The position numbers and the translations under genes are program-made. A stretch of 64,000 bases of DNA, taken from NCBI GenBank assembly GCA_002409325.1, contig DHUU01000006.1:58486-122485 (forward strand), in the 5' to 3' direction. This document shows positions 43,425 to 53,200 of the stretch, piece after piece. The stretch comes from Bacteroidales bacterium UBA5226. Lineage in GTDB: Bacteria > Bacteroidota > Bacteroidia > Bacteroidales > UBA932. Position 1 is the stretch's first letter; every line of letters begins with the position of its first letter. Below the pieces are notes generated by a model. The model was not told the DNA's origin, made no database searches, and saw only the letters and a list, made by a program, of their open reading frames with translations.

Positions 43425-44261
43425 TTAGTTAACAAAATTCAGTTTATCTGCAACAAGTTCAGTAATGGTCCCGATGTCTCCGGAATAACGTGCCGTATCA
43501 CCTCCGGACAGCACAAAAGTCTTCAGTAGCGTTCTCTCGTTCTGAGACAAATCCGGGGCATGATGGTAGGCGATGGTTGCGCCAAGCACGTAACAATAGC
43601 AAATGGCTCCATTCCAACTATATAGTTCTGAATCAACAAAATCTTCGGTTTTCTCCCACATGGCGTGTATCATATCTGCGATCTGGTCATTTGAAAACCT
43701 TCCGCAATCCACGGCCGTGGCAAGAACCAGTTCCATAGCCGAAATGTCCATAAAAGAGTTGGCCCGGGTGTAGTCTGCAGACCACCCTTCATTTTTTCCA
43801 TCCATCTTCACCTGCTGCTCCTTATAAATTGCAAGCAATTCCTTCGGGCCTGAAGGCCTTCCCTGTATCTGGGCATACCCATTGAAATTGTTCATAATAT
43901 AAAAGATTCCGTCGATGGCGGTGCTGGAAAAACTCACATATGCCATATAAATACTATTAAAAGGATAGACCGTACATGTTCTGGCAAGGTTCTGTGTTGA
44001 CATGCTTGAAAGACGTTCCTGAGGAATCATAAGTGCTTCCAGCATATCTACATTAGATGTAAGGGTCTTCCAATATTCTCTGTCCGCATATTTTTCAAAA
44101 GCGAACATTTCTCCTGTCAGCTTACTCTCATCAATACTGTTATCTGTTTTCCATAAGCTTGAAGTAAAGTATTCTTCGAATATTCTTTCTTTTTCAGGTT
44201 CGATTCTTTCACACGCACAGACGGTGCCCAACACAAGCAGAAATGGTAATACTCTTTTCAT
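43425..44261 (-). CDS. Putative lipoprotein of unknown function
   Basis: 278 residues. N-terminal lipoprotein signal MKRVLPFLLVLGTVCAC. The rest is predicted mostly helical, with evenly spread acidic residues and no catalytic motif that I recognise. It is divergent from the 44311 gene with only 49 bases between. A TAACTTTG box ends 4 bases before its start. Followed by a second small lipoprotein gene. Confidence 0.65.
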   Translation of the reverse strand: MKRVLPFLLVLGTVCACERIEPEKERIFEEYFTSSLWKTDNSIDESKLTGEMFAFEKYADREYWKTLTSNVDMLEALMIPQERLSSMSTQNLARTCTVYPFNSIYMAYVSFSSTAIDGIFYIMNNFNGYAQIQGRPSGPKELLAIYKEQQVKMDGKNEGWSADYTRANSFMDISAMELVLATAVDCGRFSNDQIADMIHAMWEKTEDFVDSELYSWNGAICYCYVLGATIAYHHAPDLSQNERTLLKTFVLSGGDTARYSGDIGTITELVADKLNFVN

Positions 44262-44265
44262 AGTC

Positions 44266-44273
44266 CAAAGTTA
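44266..44273 (-). promoter_or_regulatory. Predicted -7 box 4 bases before the 43425-44261 lipoprotein start
   Basis: TAACTTTG on the minus strand, then GACT and ATG. Implies a leaderless or nearly leaderless transcript. No -33 element seen. Confidence 0.4.
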
Positions 44274-44299
44274 AACAAATTTTGGTACTATTTTTTTCT

Positions 44300-44307
44300 T
44301 ATATTTG
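44300..44307 (+). promoter_or_regulatory. Predicted -7 box 3 bases before the 44311 start
   Basis: TATATTTG followed by GGT and ATG. A TTTG at 44281-44284 is 15 bases upstream (short spacing). Implies a leaderless transcript. Confidence 0.4.
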
Positions 44308-44310
44308 GGT

Positions 44311-44991
44311 ATGAAAAAATCTGAAAAGCGTAACCGCATAGCGGGCATTGCCGGTTTGGCGGTAATTATTGCGATCATGACTCTTACTTTGGGTTGCGTA
44401 CGCAAGACCATGCAGAAGGAAGTGGATCGTATCGTGGCCGAAGTATTGGATTACAGTACGCGTATCATTGAACCTGAACTGAAGCTGCAACGTGTACGGT
44501 TGGATAGAATGCTCCGTGATTCGGAGAAACGACGTATTGACCAATACCGTGCATTAGCCCTGGTCATGGCAGACAGTATGATGAATTTTCAAATGAAGCT
44601 GGTACAGATGAAAGAAGATACGGTCTATCAGCTGAGTGACAGTGAAATCGATTATTACAACAGGTCACAGAAGGTTATGCGGGATATCATTACCGGATGC
44701 TGGGAAATACTGGATAACCACGAAGAAGCATTTTCTTTTATCCAAAGGGATATGTATCCCAAAACAGTTATCTGGCAAAAAGAAGTCATGGAAATAATCA
44801 GCAAGAACCTGCCTTCCGGATTCCGGGATGAGTTTGCCACAGAACGCAGTGGACTTCAGGTGCTAGGAATGGAAAAATTGTCTCCCAACAATATGCAGCA
44901 GGTCTTTTTCATTTTATACGAGCCGAAGACTAATTTTCCGCTCAACAAGCTCAAGGATATGCTCAAACGCATGTTAAAAGACGATCGTTGA
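44311..44991 (+). CDS. Membrane-anchored or lipoprotein-like protein upstream of a YidE/AspT-type transporter
   Basis: 226 residues from the ATG at 44311; a TTG two codons upstream lies in the promoter box. The N-terminus has a hydrophobic segment (about 11-29) ending in TLGC, which may be a lipobox. The rest is strongly helical and charged, including VDRIVAEVLDYSTRIIEPEL and RMLRDSEKRRIDQYRALALV, suggestive of a coiled coil or helical bundle in the periplasm. No family recognised. It lies 4 bases upstream of the transporter gene, so it may be an accessory protein. Confidence 0.65.
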   Translation: MKKSEKRNRIAGIAGLAVIIAIMTLTLGCVRKTMQKEVDRIVAEVLDYSTRIIEPELKLQRVRLDRMLRDSEKRRIDQYRALALVMADSMMNFQMKLVQMKEDTVYQLSDSEIDYYNRSQKVMRDIITGCWEILDNHEEAFSFIQRDMYPKTVIWQKEVMEIISKNLPSGFRDEFATERSGLQVLGMEKLSPNNMQQVFFILYEPKTNFPLNKLKDMLKRMLKDDR

Positions 44992-44995
44992 TTAA

Positions 44996-46657
44996 ATGGA
45001 CTACATACAGCATTTTTTCACTACGCAAAGTATTGCGTCCACAATGCTTTACTTGTGCCTTGCTGCCTTTACCGGATCAATGTTCGGGAAATTGGAATTT
45101 AAAGGGATCAGACTGGGAGTTGCAGGCGTACTATTCACAGGCATACTAGTCGCTCACTTTGGTGCACCGATAGATGCCCATACCCTGTATTTTATGCGCG
45201 ATTTCGGACTGACACTTTTTGTTTACAGTATCGGTCTGAGTATGGGACCCCGCTTTTTTTCTTCATTCAGGAAAGACGGATTACTGCTGAACCTGTTTTC
45301 ATTTGCTATTGTAGCCGGTGGCTTTGGAACAGCCTTCCTCATTTACCGCTTCGCAAACATACCGTCTGCCGTTGTTGCAGGACTTATGAGCGGTGCAGTA
45401 ACCAACACACCCAGTCTTGGTGCCGCCCAACAGGTACTGGTGGAACAGGGAGCAGCCCCTGCCGTTATTTCAGAAACGGGTATGGCCTACGCCATCGCTT
45501 ACCCCTTTGGTATTTTGGGGGTTATTTTTACCATGATGTTGATACGACGGTTTTTTAGGGTAAATACCCAATCGGAGATAAAAGAGTACACCCGGTCGTT
45601 GGAGAGCAGTGAACCAGCGCTGCATAACGTGGAAATAACAGTTGTCAATCCCGAACTTTTCGGTAAAAGTATTGGTCATATCAAAAAGATTCTGGATAAG
45701 GAACTAACCCTTTCCCGTATAATACGCTATGGAGAACCGATATTAGCTGCCGATGATGAAATCATCAGGCAGGGAGATATTATTTGCGGCGTTTCTGCCC
45801 AGGATAAGATCGAGAAACTTGAACTCAAAGCCGGTATAGTTACTTTGGCTAAAAGTGTTGAAAATATTCCAGGTCCCCTGGGTATGATAAACATCCTGAT
45901 GACTAACCAGAGAATTGCGGGAAAATCAATTCAACAAATCGGTATATATCGTCGCTATCCTGCCAACGTAACCCGTATCTACCGTTCTGGCATGAAAATT
46001 CTGCCAACTTTACAGACAACCCTTGAATTGGGTGATACCCTGAGGGTGGTTGGGAAACAGGAAATTCTGAATGATGTAAAAAAAGAACTGGGAGATTCCA
46101 TCAACGAACTGGTTAAACCCAATATTATCTCCATTTTTCTTGGCATTTTTACAGGAATTATACTTGGCAGTATTCCGATATTTATTCCCGGCCTTCCCGC
46201 TCCGGCCAGACTGGGACTTGCCGGAGGTCAGTTGCTGATTGCTATTCTTCTGGGACACAGGGGACGAATAGGTAAGCTGAGTTTTTACATGACTCCCGGA
46301 GCCAGTCTCTTCATGCGTGAGTTAGGAATAATCCTTTTCCTTGCCTGTGTGGGATTACTATCCGGTGCAAAATTTGTGGAAACAATTCTGAACGGAGGAT
46401 GGCAATGGATGCTATACGGTGTTGCCATCACCCTTATTCCTGTTTTGATTGTGGGTATTATTGCCCGTCTGATGAAAGTAAACTACCTAAAAATTTGTGG
46501 TTTAATTGCGGGGTCCATGACCGATCCTCCTGCACTGGAATTTGCCAATGGAATTGCGCCTGTTCAGGCACAAGCTGCTGCTTACGCCATTGTATATCCG
46601 CTTACTATGTTTTTTAGGGTGCTGTTAGCCCAGATTTTTATCCTGATGACTATGTAG
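44996..46657 (+). CDS. Putative transporter of the AspT/YidE/YbjL family
   Basis: 553 residues, the exact size of E. coli YidE. Two blocks of about five membrane segments (AspT/YidE/YbjL duplication domain, about 10-175 and 375-553) flank two TrkA-C (RCK_C)-type domains (about 200-285 and 290-370). The duplicated gating-type motif is visible as SGAVTNTPSLGAAQQ and SMTDPPALEFAN. Family members include the aspartate:alanine exchanger AspT, but the substrate here is unknown. It is coupled to the preceding helical protein. The last 8 bases overlap the convergent arginase-fold gene. Confidence 0.87.
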   Translation: MDYIQHFFTTQSIASTMLYLCLAAFTGSMFGKLEFKGIRLGVAGVLFTGILVAHFGAPIDAHTLYFMRDFGLTLFVYSIGLSMGPRFFSSFRKDGLLLNLFSFAIVAGGFGTAFLIYRFANIPSAVVAGLMSGAVTNTPSLGAAQQVLVEQGAAPAVISETGMAYAIAYPFGILGVIFTMMLIRRFFRVNTQSEIKEYTRSLESSEPALHNVEITVVNPELFGKSIGHIKKILDKELTLSRIIRYGEPILAADDEIIRQGDIICGVSAQDKIEKLELKAGIVTLAKSVENIPGPLGMINILMTNQRIAGKSIQQIGIYRRYPANVTRIYRSGMKILPTLQTTLELGDTLRVVGKQEILNDVKKELGDSINELVKPNIISIFLGIFTGIILGSIPIFIPGLPAPARLGLAGGQLLIAILLGHRGRIGKLSFYMTPGASLFMRELGIILFLACVGLLSGAKFVETILNGGWQWMLYGVAITLIPVLIVGIIARLMKVNYLKICGLIAGSMTDPPALEFANGIAPVQAQAAAYAIVYPLTMFFRVLLAQIFILMTM

Positions 46658-47351
46658 TTTGATAACCTGCAGCAATGCATGATAGAAGGCGGCCGTTGAT
46701 CAGGTCGCTGCGGTTGTCAATACAGGAAGTACATTCGCCACAAATATCTACACCCAGAACACGATAGCGAAGCATGATCTCTTTGATAACTCTCTGAAGT
46801 TGACTGTATGACATGGAGCCCTGGTCCCAGTTGGTAGTGATGACCCCCGGGTGGAGTACGTCCTTGTCTATGGAAACGTAAACAGGCAGGACTGTGCAAG
46901 GCAGGGCAGGATAACAAAGAATCCTGCTGTCATTGCCCGCCAGTGTGTATTCCTCTGAAAGACCAATGAATAACACCTGCTTCAGGAAAGGGTTGGTTTC
47001 AAGAGCCGTTCTGACCCAGCCTCCGCAGGAAAGGAGGTTATCAAACATAGCGGGCTGCATGTCATGATGATGGTCTGCAACTACCAGAACAAAATCCGTG
47101 TTGATTCTGTCTGTCCAGAATTTTGTCATGTAATGGTGGTTGCCTGTATCCAGAAAATGCACAGCCCTTAAGGGGTGAAGGTTTGTCCTGTTCTGGAGGG
47201 TCTTTGCTGCTTCCGGATCACAGTAGCAATCCGATCCGGGAATATTGGTACAATCTATTACTGTGTGGTTGTAACCAAGATAGAAAGACTGGTTTCTGTA
47301 AACCCCGGTAAAGTCCATTATTATGACCGGAATGTTCATAATTCCTAACAT
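46650..47351 (-). CDS. Arginase/ureohydrolase-fold protein, short and divergent
   Basis: 233 residues (a second ATG at 47339 gives 229), shorter than the roughly 300 of true arginases and agmatinases. Metal-ligand motifs are recognisable: TGNHHYMT, VVADHHHDM (Asp-x-His-x-Asp, about 90-98) and YVSIDKDVLHPG (Ser-x-Asp-x-Asp). The late acidic motif of arginases is replaced by GVDICGECTSC, a Cys-rich segment, and another Cys group lies near the N-terminus (DCTNIPGSDCYCD). So the fold and probably a binuclear metal site are kept, but the substrate may differ. It is divergent from the glycerol dehydrogenase-like gene. Confidence 0.75.
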   Translation of the reverse strand: MLGIMNIPVIIMDFTGVYRNQSFYLGYNHTVIDCTNIPGSDCYCDPEAAKTLQNRTNLHPLRAVHFLDTGNHHYMTKFWTDRINTDFVLVVADHHHDMQPAMFDNLLSCGGWVRTALETNPFLKQVLFIGLSEEYTLAGNDSRILCYPALPCTVLPVYVSIDKDVLHPGVITTNWDQGSMSYSQLQRVIKEIMLRYRVLGVDICGECTSCIDNRSDLINGRLLSCIAAGYQTT

Positions 47352-47402
47352 TGAACCTTGTTTTGCGAATATACCTAAAATACTTTATTTAGTAATTATC
47401 TG

Positions 47403-47410
47403 TATATTTG
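47403..47410 (+). promoter_or_regulatory. Predicted -7 box of the glycerol dehydrogenase-like gene
   Basis: TATATTTG, 21 bases before the ATG at 47432. No -33 element found. This may also serve the sigma factor gene that overlaps downstream. Confidence 0.5.
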
Positions 47411-47431
47411 CTTTGGTCAAATATTCAAATA

Positions 47432-48568
47432 ATGATAATGATGCGGGGATTTGAAAAGGGTAAAGAGCCTTTAAAAGCTGTTTTCCCTGGCAAGTATATA
47501 CAGGGTAGAAACGCTTTGTCTGATTTACCTTACATTATGGAATTAATGGGAGATAACGGGTTATTGCTGGCCTCACCATCGGTAATATCAAATGTGCTCC
47601 CAAAGTATTCTTTAATTGAAAGCCGGAAGAACATTCACATTGAAACATTCGGTGGTGAATGCTGTAGCCGGGAGGTAGAAAGGATGACAGTGGCCGTTCA
47701 TCATAATAAAGCCAATGTGATAGTGGGAATGGGTGGAGGAAAGGTAATTGATACCGCAAAGATCGTTGCAGACAAGGCCGGAATTCCTGTTATTGTTGTC
47801 CCCACTATAGCTTCTACCGATGCCCCCACAAGCGGTTGTGCCGTACTGTATTCAGCGGAAGGTGTTTTTGAATCTGTTTATTACCTGAAAATGAATCCGC
47901 AGGCTGTACTTGTGGATGAAACAATCATAGCTTCTGCACCTACACGTTTTCTGGTATCTGGTATGGGGGATGCTCTGGCCACCTGGTTTGAAGCCAGGTC
48001 GTGTAAACGTTCCGGTTCATCTAACGAATGCGGAGGATATACCACATTGACTGCTATGGGAATAGCACATCTTTGTTATCAGACATTACTGCGTTATGGA
48101 TTGCAGGCAAAAAAGGATTGTGACCTTTATCTTACCACACACGCCCTGTCTAACATCATTGAAGCCAATATCCTGATGAGCGGGCTGGGATTTGAAAGTT
48201 GCGGACTGGCCTCGGCACATGCCATACACAATGGCCTGACTGTTCTGGAAGAAACACATGCTTTTTACCATGGTGAAAAAGTCGCGTTAGGGGTGTTGGC
48301 GGGACTTCACCTTACAGGAACTCCTGTCAAGGAAAAGGATCGTGTCTATGGTTTTTGTGAGTCAGTAGGGCTGCCCACCACATTTGAAGACCTGAATCTG
48401 GGTGGTGTGAGCAGGGATAGGCTGATGATGGCAGCCGTTAAAACATGCCATCCGGCCGAGGCAATACACCACGAACCAGGAAGGGTTACTCCGGAAGATG
48501 TCCTGACAGCCCTGTTGGCAGCAGACGAGTACGGTAAAAAGAGAAAACAGGGAACATATGATAGATAG
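47432..48568 (+). CDS. gldA: Iron/zinc-containing alcohol dehydrogenase, glycerol dehydrogenase-like (GldA family)
   Basis: About 378 residues. The NAD-binding GMGGGKVIDTAK loop (about 95-106) and STDAPTSGCAVLY (about 122-134) are GldA-typical. Metal-binding histidines appear in GLASAHAIHNG and FYHGEKVALG. GldA-type enzymes oxidise glycerol to dihydroxyacetone or reduce small ketoaldehydes. Start chosen at the first of three closely spaced ATGs (47432, 47438, 47441), because the longer frame enters the promoter. The last 11 bases overlap the ECF sigma gene, which may be co-transcribed. Confidence 0.87.
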   Translation: MIMMRGFEKGKEPLKAVFPGKYIQGRNALSDLPYIMELMGDNGLLLASPSVISNVLPKYSLIESRKNIHIETFGGECCSREVERMTVAVHHNKANVIVGMGGGKVIDTAKIVADKAGIPVIVVPTIASTDAPTSGCAVLYSAEGVFESVYYLKMNPQAVLVDETIIASAPTRFLVSGMGDALATWFEARSCKRSGSSNECGGYTTLTAMGIAHLCYQTLLRYGLQAKKDCDLYLTTHALSNIIEANILMSGLGFESCGLASAHAIHNGLTVLEETHAFYHGEKVALGVLAGLHLTGTPVKEKDRVYGFCESVGLPTTFEDLNLGGVSRDRLMMAAVKTCHPAEAIHHEPGRVTPEDVLTALLAADEYGKKRKQGTYDR

Positions 48569-49148
48569 CCCTGAAAAGCAGGAATTGCTGAAGAGTTATT
48601 TTGTCAACTATTCACCTAGGTTGACAAATTATGCCATCCGTTTTGTCACAAACAGAGAGACTGCCCAGGATATAGTTCAGGACTGTTTTGTGCATTTGTG
48701 GGAAAAAATGGAACAATTTGACTTTATCAACATCAAAACCCTTCTTTTCACCATGGTGCGCAACAGGTGCCTGAATTACTTAAAACACAAGGATGTAGTT
48801 AATCTTTATACTGGCCGTTATCTTCATGAGGTTGAAGGCGAGGAAAGGATATATCATTACGATTTTATTTTTGGCCCCGGGAAGCTGCCACTATATGAAG
48901 AACTTGAGAAACAGCTTCAGATTGTAGTGGATTCCTTACCAGAAAAATGCCGGCAGGTTTTTGTCATGAGCCGTTTTAATGGGTTGAAGAACCGGGAAAT
49001 TGCAGTAAAATTGGACATTTCAACTACAGCAGTTGAGAAACACATCAGAAAGGCGTTAAGCACTCTGACTGCCTATTTCGAAAAGCATTATCCTTTCCAC
49101 ATTTGCATCATCATATTCTCATGTTTGCTATCCACCTACCTGGATTAG
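48558..49148 (+). CDS. ECF RNA polymerase sigma factor (Bacteroidetes SusCD-associated type)
   Basis: 196 residues with the two expected domains: sigma region 2 (about 10-80, FVTNRETAQDIVQDCFVHLW) and region 4 with a helix-turn-helix (about 120-175, NREIAVKLDISTTAVEKHIRKAL). The protein ends in a hydrophobic tail (HICIIIFSCLLSTYL), a feature I recall from other Bacteroidetes sigma factors of this type. It precedes a FecR anti-sigma gene (76-base gap), SusC with an STN domain and SusD, so it should activate this locus when glycan binding to SusC relieves FecR. The start overlaps gldA by 11 bases; no separate promoter was found. Confidence 0.92.
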   Translation: MIDSPEKQELLKSYFVNYSPRLTNYAIRFVTNRETAQDIVQDCFVHLWEKMEQFDFINIKTLLFTMVRNRCLNYLKHKDVVNLYTGRYLHEVEGEERIYHYDFIFGPGKLPLYEELEKQLQIVVDSLPEKCRQVFVMSRFNGLKNREIAVKLDISTTAVEKHIRKALSTLTAYFEKHYPFHICIIIFSCLLSTYLD

Positions 49149-49224
49149 CTTTCCTGTAAAAACATATTTTTTTAATAAATTACATAACCAGGGTTAGGTA
49201 AACCCACATTTTGTTGTTTAATAT

Positions 49225-50244
49225 ATGAAATCAACTATCAGCATGAAATCAGATCAGGAAAAAATCAAAGAATTGGCAATTGAATATTTTGAAGGGAAAA
49301 TCCGTTTGAAAGAAGAGGGCCTGTTATTTGATTTCATCAGTCAATCAAAAGAAAACAAATCACTTTTCAGAAAATGGGAACATAATTGGCTCCTGGAACA
49401 TAAACCCGACCAGGAAACCCTCATCTTATGGGACCGTCTTTCAGCCGACTATAGTAGCAGAAAGAAACAACTATTAGGCTCCCCCATAGTACGTAAAAAC
49501 ATTTTATCCAGAAAGATATTCCAGGGAGTGGCAGCGGCAGCTGTTTTAGCTGTTGTTTTCCTGGGGATTGAACTGGGAAGACTATCCAGACAGAATGGTG
49601 GTTACGCGTTTGTGATTGAAACACAGAATGCGGAACAATCCAGGGTAATCCTTCCCGATGGCACTGTGGTGTATCTGAACGCAGCAACAACACTCAGGTG
49701 CCCCAAAAGATTCAATGAAAAGCACAGGATCATGGAGCTGGAGGGAGAAGCATACTTTGAGGTAGAAAGGAATGAGGGAATGCCATTTATTGTCAAGGCT
49801 AAGAATATTCCCATACGAGTTTTGGGGACCAGGTTCAATGTAACAGCCTACGCAGATGAACCTACAGTTACCACAGCATTGCTTGAGGGCAGACTGGAGC
49901 TCTGGGGAGGAGATAAAAAGATCACTATGAATCCTGACGATATCATCCGTTTTGACATCAATACGCGGACCGTTTCAAAATTCAAACAAAACGCATCGCA
50001 ATATATTTCCTGGACAGAAAGAAGGTTTGAATACAACATGATCACATTTGACGAGCTCTTTAAACGGCTCTCGAGGCAGTATAATATCAATATCATTTTT
50101 ACGGCTGAAAAGAAAATGGACAAGATTTTCAATATCTCCCTCAATAATGGGGAAACCATAACCGATGTCCTGGATGCTCTTACCTTAATTATTCCTTTTA
50201 CGACAAGACGAGATGGAAAAAACCTTTATATAACATTTAAATAA
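49225..50244 (+). CDS. FecR-family anti-sigma factor
   Basis: 339 residues. The cytoplasmic N-terminal part (1-90) has the sigma-binding helix region; a single transmembrane segment follows (about 95-112, FQGVAAAAVLAVVFLGIELG). The periplasmic FecR domain has QSRVILPDGTVVYLNAATTL, LEGEAYFEVE and IRVLGTRFNVTAY, and a C-terminal STN-like part (about 265-339) can contact the STN domain of the SusC partner. It sits between the ECF sigma and SusC genes and ends only 6 bases before susC. Confidence 0.93.
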   Translation: MKSTISMKSDQEKIKELAIEYFEGKIRLKEEGLLFDFISQSKENKSLFRKWEHNWLLEHKPDQETLILWDRLSADYSSRKKQLLGSPIVRKNILSRKIFQGVAAAAVLAVVFLGIELGRLSRQNGGYAFVIETQNAEQSRVILPDGTVVYLNAATTLRCPKRFNEKHRIMELEGEAYFEVERNEGMPFIVKAKNIPIRVLGTRFNVTAYADEPTVTTALLEGRLELWGGDKKITMNPDDIIRFDINTRTVSKFKQNASQYISWTERRFEYNMITFDELFKRLSRQYNINIIFTAEKKMDKIFNISLNNGETITDVLDALTLIIPFTTRRDGKNLYITFK

Positions 50245-50250
50245 ATCATT

Positions 50251-53200
50251 ATGCATATTAACCTAACCCTAAAAAAAATAGTACTCACTTCAGGGTTGAT
50301 CCTGCTGGGGGTGTTTTCTTTCGGACAGACGATCACCAAGGAGTTCGTAAACGTGCCCTTGGTCAATGTTTTGAAAGAGGTTGAAAAACAGACTGGTATG
50401 TCTGTCATCTACGAAACCAGCGAGGTCAATGAAACGTATCTGGTTACCGCCAGATTTGATAATGCATCTGTGGAAGAAGTTTTACAGACGGTACTCGAGG
50501 GATCGTTATATTATTCTATTGAAGGAAAGATCATAGTGCTTCATAAGCAGCCTTCTGACAAAGACAAACCGGTTTCCCTGGTTCAACAGCAACATGAGCA
50601 TCGTGTAACCGGTACTGTTGTTGACGAGTCTGGTCTTCCGATTATCGGAGCTTCGATTGTTGCCCAGGGGTCTCAGACTATGGCTATTTCTGATATGGAC
50701 GGGAATTTTTCCATTCGTATTCCGGCTGATGGCGTACTTATAGCTTCCTACATAGGTTTTATTACCCGAATAGTTTCTGTTAACAACCAGACAGGAATCC
50801 GTATAGTAATGAGTGAGGACCGTCTGGTACTTGAAGAGGTAGTTGTTGTAGGCTACGGTACTCAGAAGAAGAAACTACTCACAGGGGCCAACCTGAACAT
50901 AAAGGAAGAAGACATCACCAAAAGAAGCACCCAGAATGCTCTTGATGCCCTGATTGGCCAAAGTCCCGGAGTGCAGATCATAGCTTCTTCTGGACAGCCA
51001 GGTGAAGATTTTCGTGTAAGTGTAAGGGGTTTGGGAACAGTGGGTGATGCCACCCCTCTATATGTGGTAGATGGAGTACAGGTAAGAAGTATATCCCATA
51101 TCAATCCTTCGGAGATTGAATCCATCGATGTACTAAAAGACGCGGCTTCGGCAGCCATTTACGGCGCAAGGGCAGCCAACGGTGTGTTGCTGGTCACAAC
51201 AAAGAAAGGTAAAACCGGTAAAACAGTCGTTGGATATGAGGGATTTATGGGATTTCAGTCTTTGGTAAGAATGCCCGAGATGCTCAATGCACAGGATTAT
51301 ATGATGATCATGGACGAGGCCAGTATTAATTCCGGTGGCACAGCTTATGGTTGGTTAAGTGAATTCAAAATTGATCCGGTCAAGATCGGACAGGGAACCG
51401 ACTGGTTAAACCAGATAGTTGTGAAGAATGCGAAAACCCAGAATCACGTGGTCAGTGTCAGCGGTGGTTCACAGCTTAGTGTATTTGCCTTGTCTTTGAG
51501 TTACAGCGGACAGGAAGGAGTAATAGGGGGTAAGGATTATTCCAATAATGAACGGTTTAATTTCCGTATTAACAGTGACCATAAAATTTTCAGGGATATT
51601 GTTAAAATTGGTGAGAATATCTCCTTGTCCTATATCAACCGTAATGGAGTTCTTATTGGGAACCAGTTTTATAACGTAATAAATGATGCATTAAGGGCCA
51701 CCCCTGTTTTAACGCCCTATAATGAGGAAGGAACGAACTATGCATCGGCAACATTATGGTATGTCGATGAAGTTAATCCACTGGCATCACTGGTTATGAG
51801 AAATCAGAACAAAACACAGACAGCCAGGTTGTCCGGAGATATTTACTTGGAAGTTCAACCCATAAAGAATTTAAAACTTAGAAGTGTTTTTGCTTTGGAT
51901 TACAATAATTCCAATAACAGGAGTTATACACCGCAATATTATTACGGAAGTGGCTTTTACAACGACACCGATTACGTGATACAGCAGAATGCACTCAGAA
52001 CCAGCTGGTCCTGGGAAAACACCCTCAATTATAATTTCAATCTGAAAAATCATAATTTTGATATTTTACTTGGAATTCAGGCAAGGCAGGAAACCGGTCA
52101 ATACCTGTCTGCCCAGAAATACGATCTGATATTCAACGATTTCGACCATGCATGGATACGCAATGCCACTAATTCCAATGCGAATATGGTCATTGTAGAC
52201 GGTTACCCCTACAACCTGGAGAACCTTGTTTCTTATTTCGGCCGTATCAGTTACAACTACAAAGAGAAATACATGTTTACTGCAACGGTAAGAGCCGATG
52301 GATCTTCAAAATTCGGTCCTGCCAACCGATTTGGTGTATTTCCTTCTGTGTCTGCGGGATGGGTTATAAGTAGTGAGGGATTTATGGAAAGTCTGAAAGA
52401 CGTGATCAGTTTCCTCAAATTGAGGGCCAGCTGGGGACAAAACGGGAATAACCGTATAGCAGATTACACTTATCTTTCTACCATAGCTACCACTTCTTAT
52501 GCATTCGGCGATAAGGACAATCAGACATCCACTACAACAGGTGTCTACGAAAATTCTATGCCCAATGTAAATGTTAAGTGGGAAACATCCGAGCAACTTG
52601 ACCTGGGTCTGGATATGCAATTACTTAACGGGAAAATACAGGCAGCTTTTGACTATTACAACAAAACAACAAGGGACTGGCTGTTACAGGCCGATGTGCT
52701 GGACGTGTTTGGTGCTCAGCAAAATCCTTATATCAATGGCGGCTCTGTAAGAAACAAGGGCGTTGAATTTGGGGTATCTTATTTTGGTCAGGTAGGAAAC
52801 GAATTGCGATTTTCCATTGGCGCGAACGGCGCGTTTAATAAAAATGAAGTCATATCTGTCCCAAATGTGGAAGGAATCATACATGGATCCCAGGATATTC
52901 TGTTCAAGGGAATGCAGGAAATGAACCGTGCCCAGGAAGGTTATCCTATAGGCTATTTCTGGGGATTGAACATGTTAGGGATTTTCCAGAATCAGAGCCA
53001 GATAGACAACCATAAAAATTCCGAAGGCAAGGTTATTCAACCCTATGCCAAGCCAGGAGATATCATCTATGACGACACTAACGAAGACGGAAAGATTACT
53101 CAGGCAGACAATATTTTCCTGGGACAACCTTATCCCACCACTACGGTTGGGTTGAATCTGTCACTGAATTACAAGGGATTCGATTTCTATTTGGTTGGGA

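Noticed and set aside
49191..49205. Short hairpin GGGTT-AGGTA-AACCC before fecR
   Set aside because: Only 5 bp with no T run; not enough to call a regulator site or terminator.
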